From Paraburkholderia antibiotica (GTDB lineage: Bacteria; Pseudomonadota; Gammaproteobacteria; Burkholderiales; Burkholderiaceae), in contig NZ_JABBFZ010000009.1 in NCBI RefSeq assembly GCF_012927125.1, positions 124,001 to 188,000 on the forward strand: a DNA stretch of 64,000 nt. The letters run 5' to 3'. Below are positions 17,193-25,649 of this stretch, piece after piece (positions within the stretch are counted from its first letter, which is position 1; every line of letters begins with the position of its first letter). The notes beneath the pieces are model-generated. The model did not search any database, was not told where the DNA came from, and was given only the letters and a program-made list of their open reading frames with translations. The translations under genes were made by a program, and so were the position numbers.

Positions 17193-17294
17193 TCCCTCGC
17201 TGCAACGCTCTGATTTTCCGGTCATCGGCGTTGAAATGCGGTGCGATAGCTGCAAGACTAGGCGGCGCCGGCAAGCGCTGTCAAACCGCCAATT

Positions 17295-17310
17295 TGATGT
17301 TTTTTGATGG
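17295..17310 (-). promoter_or_regulatory. Candidate LacI-family operator 2
   Basis: On the minus strand this reads CCATCAAAAAACATCA, differing from operator 1 at two central positions. It ends 23 bases before the preferred ATG of the LacI-type gene, a position suited to autorepression. Confidence 0.55.
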
Positions 17311-17333
17311 ACTTCTCTCTGTCGAGGACTGCG

Positions 17334-18401
17334 ATGTCCGATCCGGTTCACCTCTCCGACACGCCGCGGCGCATGTCCGCCGTGCGCATTCCCGACATTG
17401 CACGCGCAGCCGGTGTATCGACTGCTACGGTCGATCGCGTGCTCAATGGCCGCGAAGGCGTGCGTGCCATTACCGCGCAACGCGTATTGCAGGCAGCAGC
17501 CGAACTCGGCTATCTACTCACGCCCCAAGCGCCGGTTGTCTCCGCAGTGAAGCCGATGCGCATCGCCTTTCTATTGCCCGCCGGTACCAATCGCTATTTG
17601 CGCATGCTCGGCGACTACATCGAATTCGCTCACGAGCAGTGGAGCGCATTGGATATGAAATGCCGCGTGTACTACGTGGAAAGTTTCAACCCGAATGAAT
17701 TGGCCGACCGTCTGCTGCATTACGGACAACGCGCGGATGGCGTCGTGTTCATGGCGCTCGAACATCCGGTTGTGCGCGACGCGGTCAATACACTCGCGGA
17801 ACAGGGAATCCCGGCCATTACGCTGATTTCGGATCTGTCGAACGCGCGTCGCCTTGCTTATGTCGGTATCGACAATCGCGCGGCGGGGCGCACGGCGGCG
17901 TTGTTATTGGGCCGTTTCATGGGCCCGCGGCCGAACGGCAAGATTGCGATGCTGGCCGGAAGCCTCAATTACCGTGGCCATGAAGAGCGCGAGATCGGCT
18001 TTCTGCATCTGGTCGAATCGACGTTTCCGCAGGTGCGCGTGATTGGACTACGCGAGGGACACGACGATAGCGAGCGCAATTATCGGCAGACGCGCAAGCT
18101 GCTCGAAGAACATCCCGATCTCGCGGGCATTTACAACAGCGGCGGCGGTTCTGATGGCGTGGCGCGCGCGATCGTCGAAGCACGTTCGGACCAGAAGATC
18201 CTGTTCGTCGGCCATGGCCTGACGCCCGACACGCGCGCGTTGCTGATCGACGGCACGATGGACGCATTGATTACCCAAACGCCCCAGGCGATGGTCGGTA
18301 ATTGTCTGCGGATTTTCCGCAATGTACTGAACCGGCGCGACCCGTTGACCGACGTGAAGCCGGTGCAGTTCAGCATCGTGTTGCGCGAGAACCTGCCTTG
18401 A
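17334..18401 (+). CDS. LacI-family transcriptional regulator
   Basis: DNA-binding regulator of 355 aa. The helix-turn-helix and hinge helix lie at about residues 20-70 (IPDIARAAGVSTATVDRVLNG), followed by a periplasmic-binding-protein-like sugar domain (MRIAFLLPAGTNRYLRML, NSGGGSDGVARAIVE, FVGHGLTPDTRALLIDGTMD). The frame opens at 17304 with TTG, but I choose the ATG at 17334, which has GAGG upstream and lies clear of operator 2. It is transcribed away from the TRAP/RuBisCO-like operon and is its probable regulator, with a sugar acid or phosphorylated intermediate as effector (inferred). Confidence 0.9.
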   Translation: MSDPVHLSDTPRRMSAVRIPDIARAAGVSTATVDRVLNGREGVRAITAQRVLQAAAELGYLLTPQAPVVSAVKPMRIAFLLPAGTNRYLRMLGDYIEFAHEQWSALDMKCRVYYVESFNPNELADRLLHYGQRADGVVFMALEHPVVRDAVNTLAEQGIPAITLISDLSNARRLAYVGIDNRAAGRTAALLLGRFMGPRPNGKIAMLAGSLNYRGHEEREIGFLHLVESTFPQVRVIGLREGHDDSERNYRQTRKLLEEHPDLAGIYNSGGGSDGVARAIVEARSDQKILFVGHGLTPDTRALLIDGTMDALITQTPQAMVGNCLRIFRNVLNRRDPLTDVKPVQFSIVLRENLP

Positions 18402-18563
18402 TCAGGCGCGGTGCGGGAAGGTTGCAGCGGCTTCGTATGAAGGAATGGCGCGGTGCGGCATAAGGCTGCGGTTACGCCGCGCGCTTTTCAGGCGAGCACG
18501 TCAGGCACGTCAAATGCTGAGTCCCCTTCGTATTTCAACTTCGATACGAAAGGAGAAGACATC

Positions 18564-18638
18564 ATGCCTTACCTACTCGGCTGGCTGCTTGGCGTTCCGC
18601 TGATCGTACTCGTCATCCTGTACCTGATTTTCCATTGA
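18564..18638 (+). CDS. 24-aa single-helix membrane peptide
   Basis: A 24-codon ORF, MPYLLGWLLGVPLIVLVILY then LIFH, preceded by AAAGGAGAA at an ideal distance from the ATG. The product is one hydrophobic helix with a Gly-x-Pro kink, typical of small inner-membrane proteins. The strong ribosome site and the isolated position between the LacI gene and LysE argue that it is translated. Function unknown. Confidence 0.65.
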   Translation: MPYLLGWLLGVPLIVLVILYLIFH

Positions 18639-18717
18639 TACCCGGTGGGACAGGTATTCGATGTACTTTCCCGCGGCGGCGGTATGCGGCTGATTCGGAA
18701 TCAGCGTACCGCCGCCA

Positions 18718-19332
18718 TCAGCGCACCCATGCCGACCAGCAGACTGTGCCCATCAGACGATTCACCGCGCGCATGCGTGTCGGTCGCTGCAAGACCTTCC
18801 GCAAACGGTGCGAGAAGATCGCTGTCGACGCCACGCCCACTGCAAATATCAACGCAAAAGTACTAGCCAGCAGCAAGTACTGCTGATTGGCGGACCAATG
18901 CGCTTCGTCCGACGACGTACTAATGAACTGCGGAAAAAACGATGGAAAGAACAGCAGTGTCTTTGGATTGAGGCCCGAGGTCGCGAAGCCGCGCCAGAAT
19001 AGGCCACGCTGACCGTCATTGCCGGCCTCGCCAGTGGCAATCGAAAATATGCCGCTGCGCCACTGCCTGAAGCCGAGATACACCAGATAAATCGCGCCGG
19101 CCCAGCGCAAGATACTCAGTGCGCGCTCGTCGATCAGCAATAGCGAATTCAGGCACAGCGCGGTCAATACCAGTTGCAGCAGCACCGCACAGGTGCCGCC
19201 CCATACGCACGGCAACGCGGCACGCCAGCCGGCGCCGAGCGCCTGACTCATCGTCAGTACATTGACGGGACCGGGGGAATAAACGAGCACGGCGGAAGCG
19301 AGAAGAAACGACACATACAGCTGGATCGACAT
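18718..19332 (-). CDS. LysE/RhtB amino-acid exporter, 3' end frameshifted
   Basis: Inner-membrane exporter of the LysE family, 204 aa as read. The start MSIQLYVSFLLASAVLVYSPGP and the GxNPKTLLFF motif are family hallmarks; about six helices are visible. The ATG at 19332 begins the first helix; the longer frame to 19491 is not needed. The last residues read GTVCWSAWVR, but shifting the frame by one base at about 18747 gives LLVGMGALMAAVR and a stop at 18701, which looks like a normal LysE C-terminus. A one-base deletion, in the genome or in the assembly, is therefore likely and alters only the final helix. Divergent from an Lrp-type regulator, the usual partner of LysE exporters. Confidence 0.85.
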   Translation of the reverse strand: MSIQLYVSFLLASAVLVYSPGPVNVLTMSQALGAGWRAALPCVWGGTCAVLLQLVLTALCLNSLLLIDERALSILRWAGAIYLVYLGFRQWRSGIFSIATGEAGNDGQRGLFWRGFATSGLNPKTLLFFPSFFPQFISTSSDEAHWSANQQYLLLASTFALIFAVGVASTAIFSHRLRKVLQRPTRMRAVNRLMGTVCWSAWVR

Positions 19333-19690
19333 CGGCGAATCAACGGGCAGAAGTGCAAAGTGCACGAGGTGGCAGAAAACACATGCGGACACGTGCGCGA
19401 ACATGCGTCCATACCCGGCGAGCGCGCATTCCGGCGCGGGTAACGCCGGAATTCGCCCGAGTGCCGCCTTGTCGTCAAGGAAGCGAGACACCGAAAGGCG
19501 GCTTGTGGCCGCGAGGGGCCGCTGGGCGCGAGGCCTGCGGTCCGGATGGTTGTCCCGGGCATGAATGCATGGAGAAAATATACCGGGAGCCCCGCTGGAT
19601 AGGCTTCTTAAAGGGTTCGATTTAATCCGTTACGACGGGACGATCTCCGCCTATAATTCGTTCATACGAAATTTTCTCCCGAGTCCGCCG
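19333..19690. other. LysE/Lrp divergent intergenic region
   Basis: About 360 bases with no supported gene. The Lrp-side promoter is described separately; the LysE-side promoter is not obvious. Confidence 0.4.
19652..19670 (+). promoter_or_regulatory. -10 box and dyad upstream of Lrp-type gene
   Basis: A perfect TATAAT at 19652-19657 overlaps the start of the inverted repeat TTCGT-TCAT-ACGAA at 19657-19670, about 20 bases before the ATG at 19691. No good -35 is present (TTACGA at about 19630), so the promoter may be weak or activator-dependent; the dyad is a plausible autoregulatory site. Confidence 0.45.
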
Positions 19691-20164
19691 ATGACCGCCA
19701 AAACACGCCCGCTCGACAACCTCGACCGCAAGATCATGCGCGCGCTGCAGAAGAACGCTCGCCTCAGCAACGCGGAGCTCGCCGAGCTGATCGGCATGTC
19801 GACCACCGCGTGCTGGAATCGCACGCGTCAGCTTGAAAATGAAGGCTATATTCGCGGCTATGTCGCGTTGCTCGACCAGCAGAAACTCGGCTTCGCAGAC
19901 GTGGTGCTGCTCGAAGTCACGCTGGATCGTCACGACGACGACGCGCTCGCGCGCTTCGGCGCCGAACTCGCAACGCTCAGCGAAGTACTCGAAGCGTATC
20001 TGGTGTCTGGCGATTACGACTATCTGGTCAAGGTCGCGGTGGATGGCACGGCCGGCTACGAACGCTTCCTGCGCGAGAAGCTCTACAAGATCGCGGGTAT
20101 TCGCCACAGCCGCTCGATGTTTGCGCTGCGCTGCATGAAGAGTATTCCGTCGATTGCGATCTGA
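19691..20164 (+). CDS. Lrp/AsnC-family transcriptional regulator
   Basis: A 157-aa feast/famine regulator. The N-terminal helix-turn-helix (LDNLDRKIMRALQKNARLSN, ELIGMSTTACWNRTRQLE) is followed by an RAM-type effector domain (VLLEVTLDRHDDDALARF, YLVSGDYDYLVKVAVDG, GIRHSRSMFALR). The ATG at 19691 is chosen since the upstream part of the frame crosses the promoter. Divergent orientation from the LysE-type exporter suggests it senses the exported amino acid and activates that gene. Confidence 0.92.
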   Translation: MTAKTRPLDNLDRKIMRALQKNARLSNAELAELIGMSTTACWNRTRQLENEGYIRGYVALLDQQKLGFADVVLLEVTLDRHDDDALARFGAELATLSEVLEAYLVSGDYDYLVKVAVDGTAGYERFLREKLYKIAGIRHSRSMFALRCMKSIPSIAI

Positions 20165-20242
20165 GCGCGTAGGCGGAGCAGAGCGCCTGCTACTTTCTAT
20201 TCGTTGCGCTCCGTCCGCCATTGCATTTCAATGCGCCGCCGA

Positions 20243-21031
20243 TCAATGCGCAGCCTGCGATGCGGCGATGATCGCATTCGCAACCGCTTGCGGCTGGCTG
20301 AGCATCGCGACGTGACTGGTGTCGACCCGCGTAACCTTCGCGTCGATGCTCTTCGCCATCTCCAGTTGCAGCGCGGGATCGATCATCCGGTCGCGACCCG
20401 ACACCACGAAATACGACGGCTTGTCGTGCCACGCGGCCTTCATCACCTTCTGATCGATACAGTCGGCGGCCCACGGTTCCTGAGTGGCCGCGATCAGCCG
20501 CTTTTTCGGCAGCGGCAGATCCTGCGCGAAATCGTCGAGAATCGCCTTCGTCGACAGCGTCAGATAACCGGCCGAATCCTTCTGCAATTCGCTCGCCCAG
20601 ACCGGCGCCGGCTTGCCCTTCGTGATGTCGGCAATCGATTGACCGTTATCCGGCGCAAACGCCGCCACGTACACGAGACTTTTCACCTTGTCGTCGTTGC
20701 CGGCCTCGCTGACCACGACGCCGCCCCACGAATGACCGACCAGAATCACCGGCCCGTTCTGCTGCTCGATCACGCGCCGCGTGGCCGCGACGTCGTCGGC
20801 CAGCGAACTCAGCGGGTTCTGCACCGCCACCACGTGCAGACCGCGCGCTTCGAGCAGCGGAATCACCTTGTCCCAGCTGGAGCCGTCGGCGAATGCGCCG
20901 TGCACGAGCACGACGTTCTTGCCTTTCAGGTCGTCGGACGGCGCGGCCTGCGCGAATTCGGTAGCCTGCAACGCGAACAGTCCGCCCACCAGCAACGCGG
21001 ATCCGAGGATTTTCTTCAGGAGCGTGGTCAT
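20243..21031 (-). CDS. Exported alpha/beta hydrolase
   Basis: A 262-aa alpha/beta hydrolase with a signal peptide (LGSALLVGGLFALQATEFAQ, cleaved near AQA). The fold motifs are VVLVHGAFADGSSWDKVIP, the nucleophile elbow GHSWGG (Ser), and a late DTSHVAML supplying the His. It resembles the salicylate-esterase/RsbQ-like group of small esterases commonly annotated only as alpha/beta hydrolase. It stands alone between the Lrp gene (convergent) and a DUF4148 gene. Substrate unknown. Confidence 0.88.
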   Translation of the reverse strand: MTTLLKKILGSALLVGGLFALQATEFAQAAPSDDLKGKNVVLVHGAFADGSSWDKVIPLLEARGLHVVAVQNPLSSLADDVAATRRVIEQQNGPVILVGHSWGGVVVSEAGNDDKVKSLVYVAAFAPDNGQSIADITKGKPAPVWASELQKDSAGYLTLSTKAILDDFAQDLPLPKKRLIAATQEPWAADCIDQKVMKAAWHDKPSYFVVSGRDRMIDPALQLEMAKSIDAKVTRVDTSHVAMLSQPQAVANAIIAASQAAH

Positions 21032-21115
21032 TTTTTGACTCGACAGGTTGTCAACAAGCGTTGTTCAGGCGGCCGTCCGCAACACAATGCGCGGACGGCC
21101 TGGAGGTTGCATCGA

Positions 21116-21478
21116 TCACGAGTGCGCGTAGATCGAGCCAAGACCGATGACGTTCGAGCCGTCGTTCGTCCGCTCCACCGCGACATGCTTCATCGGCACA
21201 GGCGAGCCCGAGGCCGAGCGGCCCTGCTCGACACCGCCATAAGCGCCGGCTGCCGCACCGCTTGCCACACTATTCGCCGCGCCGATACGCGCCTCGGCTG
21301 CCTCGATGTTCTGCGGGTACTGCGTGTTGTCGCTCGCCGGGTTGTAGCCGGCCTTCTGCAACTGCACCAGTTCCGCGCGCACATCGGCACGCGACAACGG
21401 ATGCTGCGGCGATTGCGCGAACGACGCGACGGGAGCAACAACGAGTGCGGCGACGAGAAGCGATTGAACGAGTTTCAT
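21116..21478 (-). CDS. DUF4148 exported protein
   Basis: A 120-aa exported protein. A signal peptide (LVQSLLVAALVVAPVASFAQ) precedes the DUF4148 motif LSRADVRAELVQLQKAGYNP and a low-complexity Gly/Ala/Ser middle. The ATG at 21478 begins the signal. DUF4148 proteins are abundant in Burkholderiaceae and often stress- or host-responsive, role unknown. It is 84 bases upstream of the alpha/beta hydrolase on the same strand and could be co-transcribed with it. Confidence 0.88.
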   Translation of the reverse strand: MKLVQSLLVAALVVAPVASFAQSPQHPLSRADVRAELVQLQKAGYNPASDNTQYPQNIEAAEARIGAANSVASGAAAGAYGGVEQGRSASGSPVPMKHVAVERTNDGSNVIGLGSIYAHS

Positions 21479-21815
21479 GAGTTTTCTCCGGTAATCAAAA
21501 CAGACTGAGATCAAGGATTGAGCGGAACAGGTAGCAAGCCGTCAGAGCCGATACGCCGTCATGTCCCGCCTGATTCAACGCAACGTTGCGAATCAACCTT
21601 GCGTGACGACATTTGAACGCGCGAACGTATCTGCAATGTTTTCGCCACCCCCTGTTTATGCAAGCGTGTTTGTCTGCGTACGCTGTAGATACACTGCGAT
21701 ACAAACGCGTTTTCCCACGAATTCCAGGCATGAAAAGACCCTGCAGCCAGAGGCCGCCTGCAGGGAGTACGGTTAAAGGAAACTGGAATGACGGGCCGGC
21801 CCGCGCCGGCCGGCA
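21479..21815. other. Intergenic region with shared 19-base motif
   Basis: About 340 bases between the DUF4148 gene and the stop of the next alpha/beta hydrolase. No gene. It contains a 19-base motif that recurs upstream of the ccdA-like gene (listed separately). Confidence 0.4.
21687..21705 (+). promoter_or_regulatory. Shared 19-base motif, copy 1
   Basis: AGATACACTGCGATACAAA, about 210 bases upstream of the DUF4148 start. A copy differing at two positions lies on the minus strand at 24220-24238. It contains two GATAC elements 11 bases apart, about one helical turn, as expected of a protein-binding site. Confidence 0.4.
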
Positions 21816-22859
21816 TCAAAGACGCGTGACGTCGAGCATCGCCTGCGCGAAAGCTTTCGGCGCTTCTTGCGGCAGGTTGTGGCCAATGCCGCCGCTAATA
21901 TTGCGGTGCTGGTACTTGCCGGTAAACTTCTTCGCGTAGGCGGCCGGATCGGGATGCGCGGCACCGTTCGCGTCGCCTTCCATCGTGATGGTCGGCACGG
22001 CGATCGTCGGCGCGGCGGCGAGGCGCTTTTCGAGGTCGTCGTATTGCGGCTCGCCCTGCACCAACCCCAAACGCCAGCGATAGTTGTGAATCACCACCGC
22101 AACATGATCCGGGTTATTGAACGATTCGGCGGAACGCTCGAAGGTGGCGTCGTCGAAATTCCATTTCGGCGAGGCCGTATGCCAGATCAGCTTGTTGAAG
22201 TCATGACGGTTCGCTTCATAGCCCGCGCGGCCGCGCTCGGTCGCGAAGTAGAACTGATACCACCACGTGAGTTCGGCCTTCGGCGGCAACGGTGCGCGGT
22301 TCGCTTCCTGGCTGCCGATCAGATAACCGCTCACCGATACCATCGCTTTCACGCGTTGCGGCCACAATGCCGCGATGATGTTCACCGTGCGCGCGCCCCA
22401 GTCGAAGCCGCCGAGCACGGCCTGATCGATTTTCAACGCATCCATCAGATTGACGATGTCGACCGCGACTACCGCCTGCTGACCGTTGCGCGGCGTGTCT
22501 GCCGACAGGAAGCGCGTGCCGCCGTAACCGCGCAGATAAGGCACGATCACGCGATACCCGGCGGCCACGAGCAGCGGCGTCACCTCGGCGAAACTCTGGA
22601 TATCGTACGGCCAACCGTGGAGCAAAATTGTCACCGGTCCGTTTTGCGGACCCGCTTCCGCGTAGCTGATATTGAGCGTGCCGGCATTGATCGAACGAAT
22701 GTTCTCGAATGTGGCGACGCGCGTCGCGGCATTAGCAGTACCGGCCGTGTTGGCCGACTGCGCATGCGCGAGTCCGCTCAATCCCAATTCGAGCAGGCTG
22801 AGACCCGCCACCGTGGTGCCCAGAAAGCGACGGCGACGGCTATTGATCTGATCCGACAT
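21816..22859 (-). CDS. Tat-exported epoxide-hydrolase-like alpha/beta hydrolase
   Basis: A 347-aa hydrolase with a twin-arginine signal (NSRRRRFLGTTVAGLSLLEL). The catalytic part has the oxyanion HGWP motif, the nucleophile in LGGFDWGAR (Asp, as in epoxide hydrolases and haloalkane dehalogenases, not Ser), a lid region with WYQFYFATERG, and a late GGIGHNLPQE supplying His. This favours an epoxide hydrolase or dehalogenase over an esterase. It is divergent from a LysR regulator across 288 bases, so that regulator probably controls it. Confidence 0.87.
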   Translation of the reverse strand: MSDQINSRRRRFLGTTVAGLSLLELGLSGLAHAQSANTAGTANAATRVATFENIRSINAGTLNISYAEAGPQNGPVTILLHGWPYDIQSFAEVTPLLVAAGYRVIVPYLRGYGGTRFLSADTPRNGQQAVVAVDIVNLMDALKIDQAVLGGFDWGARTVNIIAALWPQRVKAMVSVSGYLIGSQEANRAPLPPKAELTWWYQFYFATERGRAGYEANRHDFNKLIWHTASPKWNFDDATFERSAESFNNPDHVAVVIHNYRWRLGLVQGEPQYDDLEKRLAAAPTIAVPTITMEGDANGAAHPDPAAYAKKFTGKYQHRNISGGIGHNLPQEAPKAFAQAMLDVTRL

Positions 22860-23147
22860 GCTGGTTCTCCTTAATCAGTCGTAATGCGAAATTAATCCGG
22901 TCCGCTCATCTGCGATACACGCGACCGTACCCGACGGCCGTGCTGCGAGAGCGGCCATACATGGCAATTGAATGAAACAGGTAGAACGAATCTGCAACGA
23001 GGATGCTGATACGACAGAACCACCGGGCTTACTACTGTCGCAACGCTTGAGATGAATAGTGACAGCCCAGGCTGCCGACAGCAAGAGCAACTAAGTTCAC
23101 ATATCGTTGCCTTATGAGCAACACATTAACCGTCGTCGAGTCATAAC

Positions 23148-24125
23148 ATGCGAGAGATCAATCAGCAACGCCTGCGCTATTTCAATGAAGTACTCACGCA
23201 CGGCACGATTCGTGGCGCCGCGGAAAGCATCAATACGTCGCCATCGGTGATTACGCGGCAAATCAAACTGCTCGAAGACGAACTCGGCACGGTGCTATTC
23301 GAACGGCAGGCGCGCGGCGTCAAGCCGACCGAGGCGGCTACTCATCTGCTGGAATTCTGGCGCGGCTATCGCTCGCAACAGGAGAAACTCGAAGATCAGT
23401 TGCATGCATTGAAAGGCCTGCAGCGCGGGCAGATCCGGCTCGCGGTCAGCGAAGGATTCGTCGATATGCTGGTCGACGACGTACTTGCGCCCTTCTGCGC
23501 CCGCTATCCGGAACTCGAGGTCGGCATGGACATGCTCGCGGTCGACGCGATTCAGGAAGAAGTCGCGGAAAGCCGCGCACATATTGGGCTCGCATACAAT
23601 CCGCCGCCTCATGCACGGATCGAGTATCGCGCAAGCTCGCTGCAGCCGGTCGTGTTGTTGCTCAGAAGCGACCATCCGCTCGCCAGAAAAAAACAACCCG
23701 CCACGCTCGACGATCTGCGCGCTTATCCGCTCGCGCTAATGCCCCCAACATTTGGGATCGGACATGTCGTCAAGATGACGGAGTTGGCCGAGAACATGGC
23801 GATTCGCGCGACGCTGACGACCAACTCGCTCAGCGCGTTGAAGCGCTTCGTCACGGTCGACAACTTCATGACGCTGATCGGTGAATTCGCCGCTTACCGG
23901 GAAATCGCGAGCGGCGAATTGACGGCGGTACCGATCGCGCACCCGCTCTTTTCCGGCGCCCAGGCGCGCGTGCTGACCAAGTCCGGCCGGCCGCTTGCAC
24001 CGGGACCGCTCGAATTGCTACGCTGGATTCAGGAGCGCATGCCGATGTTCTCCGCGCCCGTGGCGAAAACGAATCGAACGGTGGGTACCACCGCGCACGC
24101 GGCGCGCAAACGCAAGAGCCGCTAA
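23148..24125 (+). CDS. LysR-family transcriptional regulator
   Basis: A 325-aa LysR regulator. The winged helix lies at about 6-65 (LRYFNEVLTHGTIRGAAESI, SPSVITRQIKLLEDELG); the effector domain follows from about residue 95 (GQIRLAVSEGFVDMLVDDV). The C-terminus ends in a basic Lys/Arg tail. It is divergent from the epoxide-hydrolase-like gene and upstream of the ccdA/tlpA pair. The closer and more typical target is the divergent hydrolase. Confidence 0.92.
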   Translation: MREINQQRLRYFNEVLTHGTIRGAAESINTSPSVITRQIKLLEDELGTVLFERQARGVKPTEAATHLLEFWRGYRSQQEKLEDQLHALKGLQRGQIRLAVSEGFVDMLVDDVLAPFCARYPELEVGMDMLAVDAIQEEVAESRAHIGLAYNPPPHARIEYRASSLQPVVLLLRSDHPLARKKQPATLDDLRAYPLALMPPTFGIGHVVKMTELAENMAIRATLTTNSLSALKRFVTVDNFMTLIGEFAAYREIASGELTAVPIAHPLFSGAQARVLTKSGRPLAPGPLELLRWIQERMPMFSAPVAKTNRTVGTTAHAARKRKSR

Positions 24126-24219
24126 CCGGTCAGGGTGTGCGGCTCCGCACCATAACGGCTAAAGAACGGCTACCAACCTCTATAAGCGGCTTCCAGACCA
24201 CCCGCAATCGGCGCGCCGA

Positions 24220-24238
24220 TTCGTATCGCAATGTATCT
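24220..24238 (-). promoter_or_regulatory. Shared 19-base motif, copy 2
   Basis: On the minus strand this reads AGATACATTGCGATACGAA, 17 of 19 bases identical with the copy at 21687. A further CGATACAAA follows at 24250-24258 in opposite orientation. It is about 105 bases upstream of the ccdA-like ATG. Confidence 0.4.
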
Positions 24239-24343
24239 GTGCGATGCACCGATACAAAACCTTGCACGCGTGCCCGTTTGCCGACATAAACCAGATACGT
24301 GCGGGCGCTCCAATACGGCCATACCAGCCACGGAGCGCTCACC

Positions 24344-25069
24344 ATGCACAGTACTCTCGAAACTCCACTCGCCCTTCTCGCCGGGCTGCTGACGATCGCG
24401 TCGCCCTGCGTGCTGCCGGTGATGCCGATTCTGCTCGGCACCTCCGTCGAACAACCGAGCCGCACCCGGCCGCTTTTCATCGTCGCCGGCTTCATCGTGA
24501 CTTTCGCGTCGTTTGCGCTGCTGCTGGGCGCGGTGTCGAGCACCGTCCATGTCGCGCAGCAGGTACTGCGCAATAACGGCATCGCGTTGCTCGCGCTGTC
24601 CGGCCTGATGCGCATCTGGCCGCGCCCCTACGACTGGCTCGTCGCACGGTTGCAGGCGCCGCTCGAACGCATCGGCTCGGCCATCGCACCAGGCACGCAG
24701 CGCGGCCAGCCCGGCAACGGCAATGCCGGCGGCTTCGTGCTCGGCATGTCGCTCGGCGCGGTCTGGACGCCGTGCGCGGGACCCGTGCTGGCGTCGATCC
24801 TCGTGCTGGTGGTCAAGGCGCAGGACCTCGGCTGGTCGGCGCTGCTGCTCACGCTGTACGCGATCGGCGCGGCGATTCCGATGCTCGCGATCATCTACGG
24901 CGGCCATTACGTGACGCGCCACGTACGCGCGGTGTCGCGTCACGCCGAACGTTTGCAACAGGTCTTCGGTGTACTGGTGATGCTGACCGCACTCGCCATC
25001 TATCTGCAATACGACGTGCTGCTGTACGCCCGGCTCGCCGCCCTTTTCCCTTCACCTGGAGGACTTTGA
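24344..25069 (+). CDS. CcdA/DsbD-type thiol-disulfide transmembrane protein
   Basis: A 241-aa inner-membrane protein with about six helices. It has the two cysteine helices of the CcdA family, TIASPCVLPVMPILLG and SLGAVWTPCAGPVLASI, which pass electrons from cytoplasmic thioredoxin to periplasmic partners. The ATG at 24344 is chosen because it starts the first helix. It is followed after one base by a periplasmic thioredoxin-like gene, forming a two-gene unit like a split DipZ protein. Confidence 0.9.
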   Translation: MHSTLETPLALLAGLLTIASPCVLPVMPILLGTSVEQPSRTRPLFIVAGFIVTFASFALLLGAVSSTVHVAQQVLRNNGIALLALSGLMRIWPRPYDWLVARLQAPLERIGSAIAPGTQRGQPGNGNAGGFVLGMSLGAVWTPCAGPVLASILVLVVKAQDLGWSALLLTLYAIGAAIPMLAIIYGGHYVTRHVRAVSRHAERLQQVFGVLVMLTALAIYLQYDVLLYARLAALFPSPGGL

Positions 25070-25070
25070 C

Positions 25071-25619
25071 ATGACCACCCGACTCAAGGCATTCGCGCTG
25101 TCCATCGCTCTCGCCGCCGGTGCTGCCGGCGCCGTGATCGCGAGCAGCCACACCACGATGGCCGCGCCGCCGGTCATCGCTTCGACGGCGCCGGAATTCA
25201 CCGGCATTACGCAATGGCTCAATAGCGAACCGCTCACCTTGCAGCAACTGCGCGGCAAGGTGGTACTGGTCGATTTCTGGACCTATAGCTGCATCAACTG
25301 CGCGAACACGCTGCCGTACGTGAAGAGCTGGCATCAGAAGTACAAGGATCAGGGGCTGACGGTGATCGGCGTGCATACGCCCGAGTATCCGTTCGAGCGC
25401 GATACCGGCAACGTGAAAACCGCGCTCAAGCGGCTCGGCATCACCTACCCGGTTGCGCAGGACAATCAGTACGCAACGTGGAATGCGTACAACAACCAGT
25501 ATTGGCCCGCGTTCTATCTGATCGACAGGAAAGGGCAGATCGTCTACTCGCACTTCGGAGAAGGCGACTATGCGCAAACCGAGGCGAAGATTCAGGCGTT
25601 GCTCGCGCAGAAGAACTGA
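25071..25619 (+). CDS. Periplasmic thioredoxin-like (TlpA/DipZ-C type) protein
   Basis: A 182-aa exported thioredoxin-fold protein. The signal peptide spans about 1-31, and the redox site is YSCINCANTLPYV (Cys-Ile-Asn-Cys), followed by GVHTPEYPFERD and the cis-Pro region in YWPAFYLIDRKG. The CINC site and HTPEYPFE segment match the C-terminal domain of DipZ-type fusions, so this and the preceding CcdA-like protein are probably redox partners. The start lies two bases after the upstream stop, so the two are co-translated. A strong terminator follows. Confidence 0.9.
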   Translation: MTTRLKAFALSIALAAGAAGAVIASSHTTMAAPPVIASTAPEFTGITQWLNSEPLTLQQLRGKVVLVDFWTYSCINCANTLPYVKSWHQKYKDQGLTVIGVHTPEYPFERDTGNVKTALKRLGITYPVAQDNQYATWNAYNNQYWPAFYLIDRKGQIVYSHFGEGDYAQTEAKIQALLAQKN

Positions 25620-25649
25620 TGCCGCGCTGGCGGACTCATGAAAACGAAG

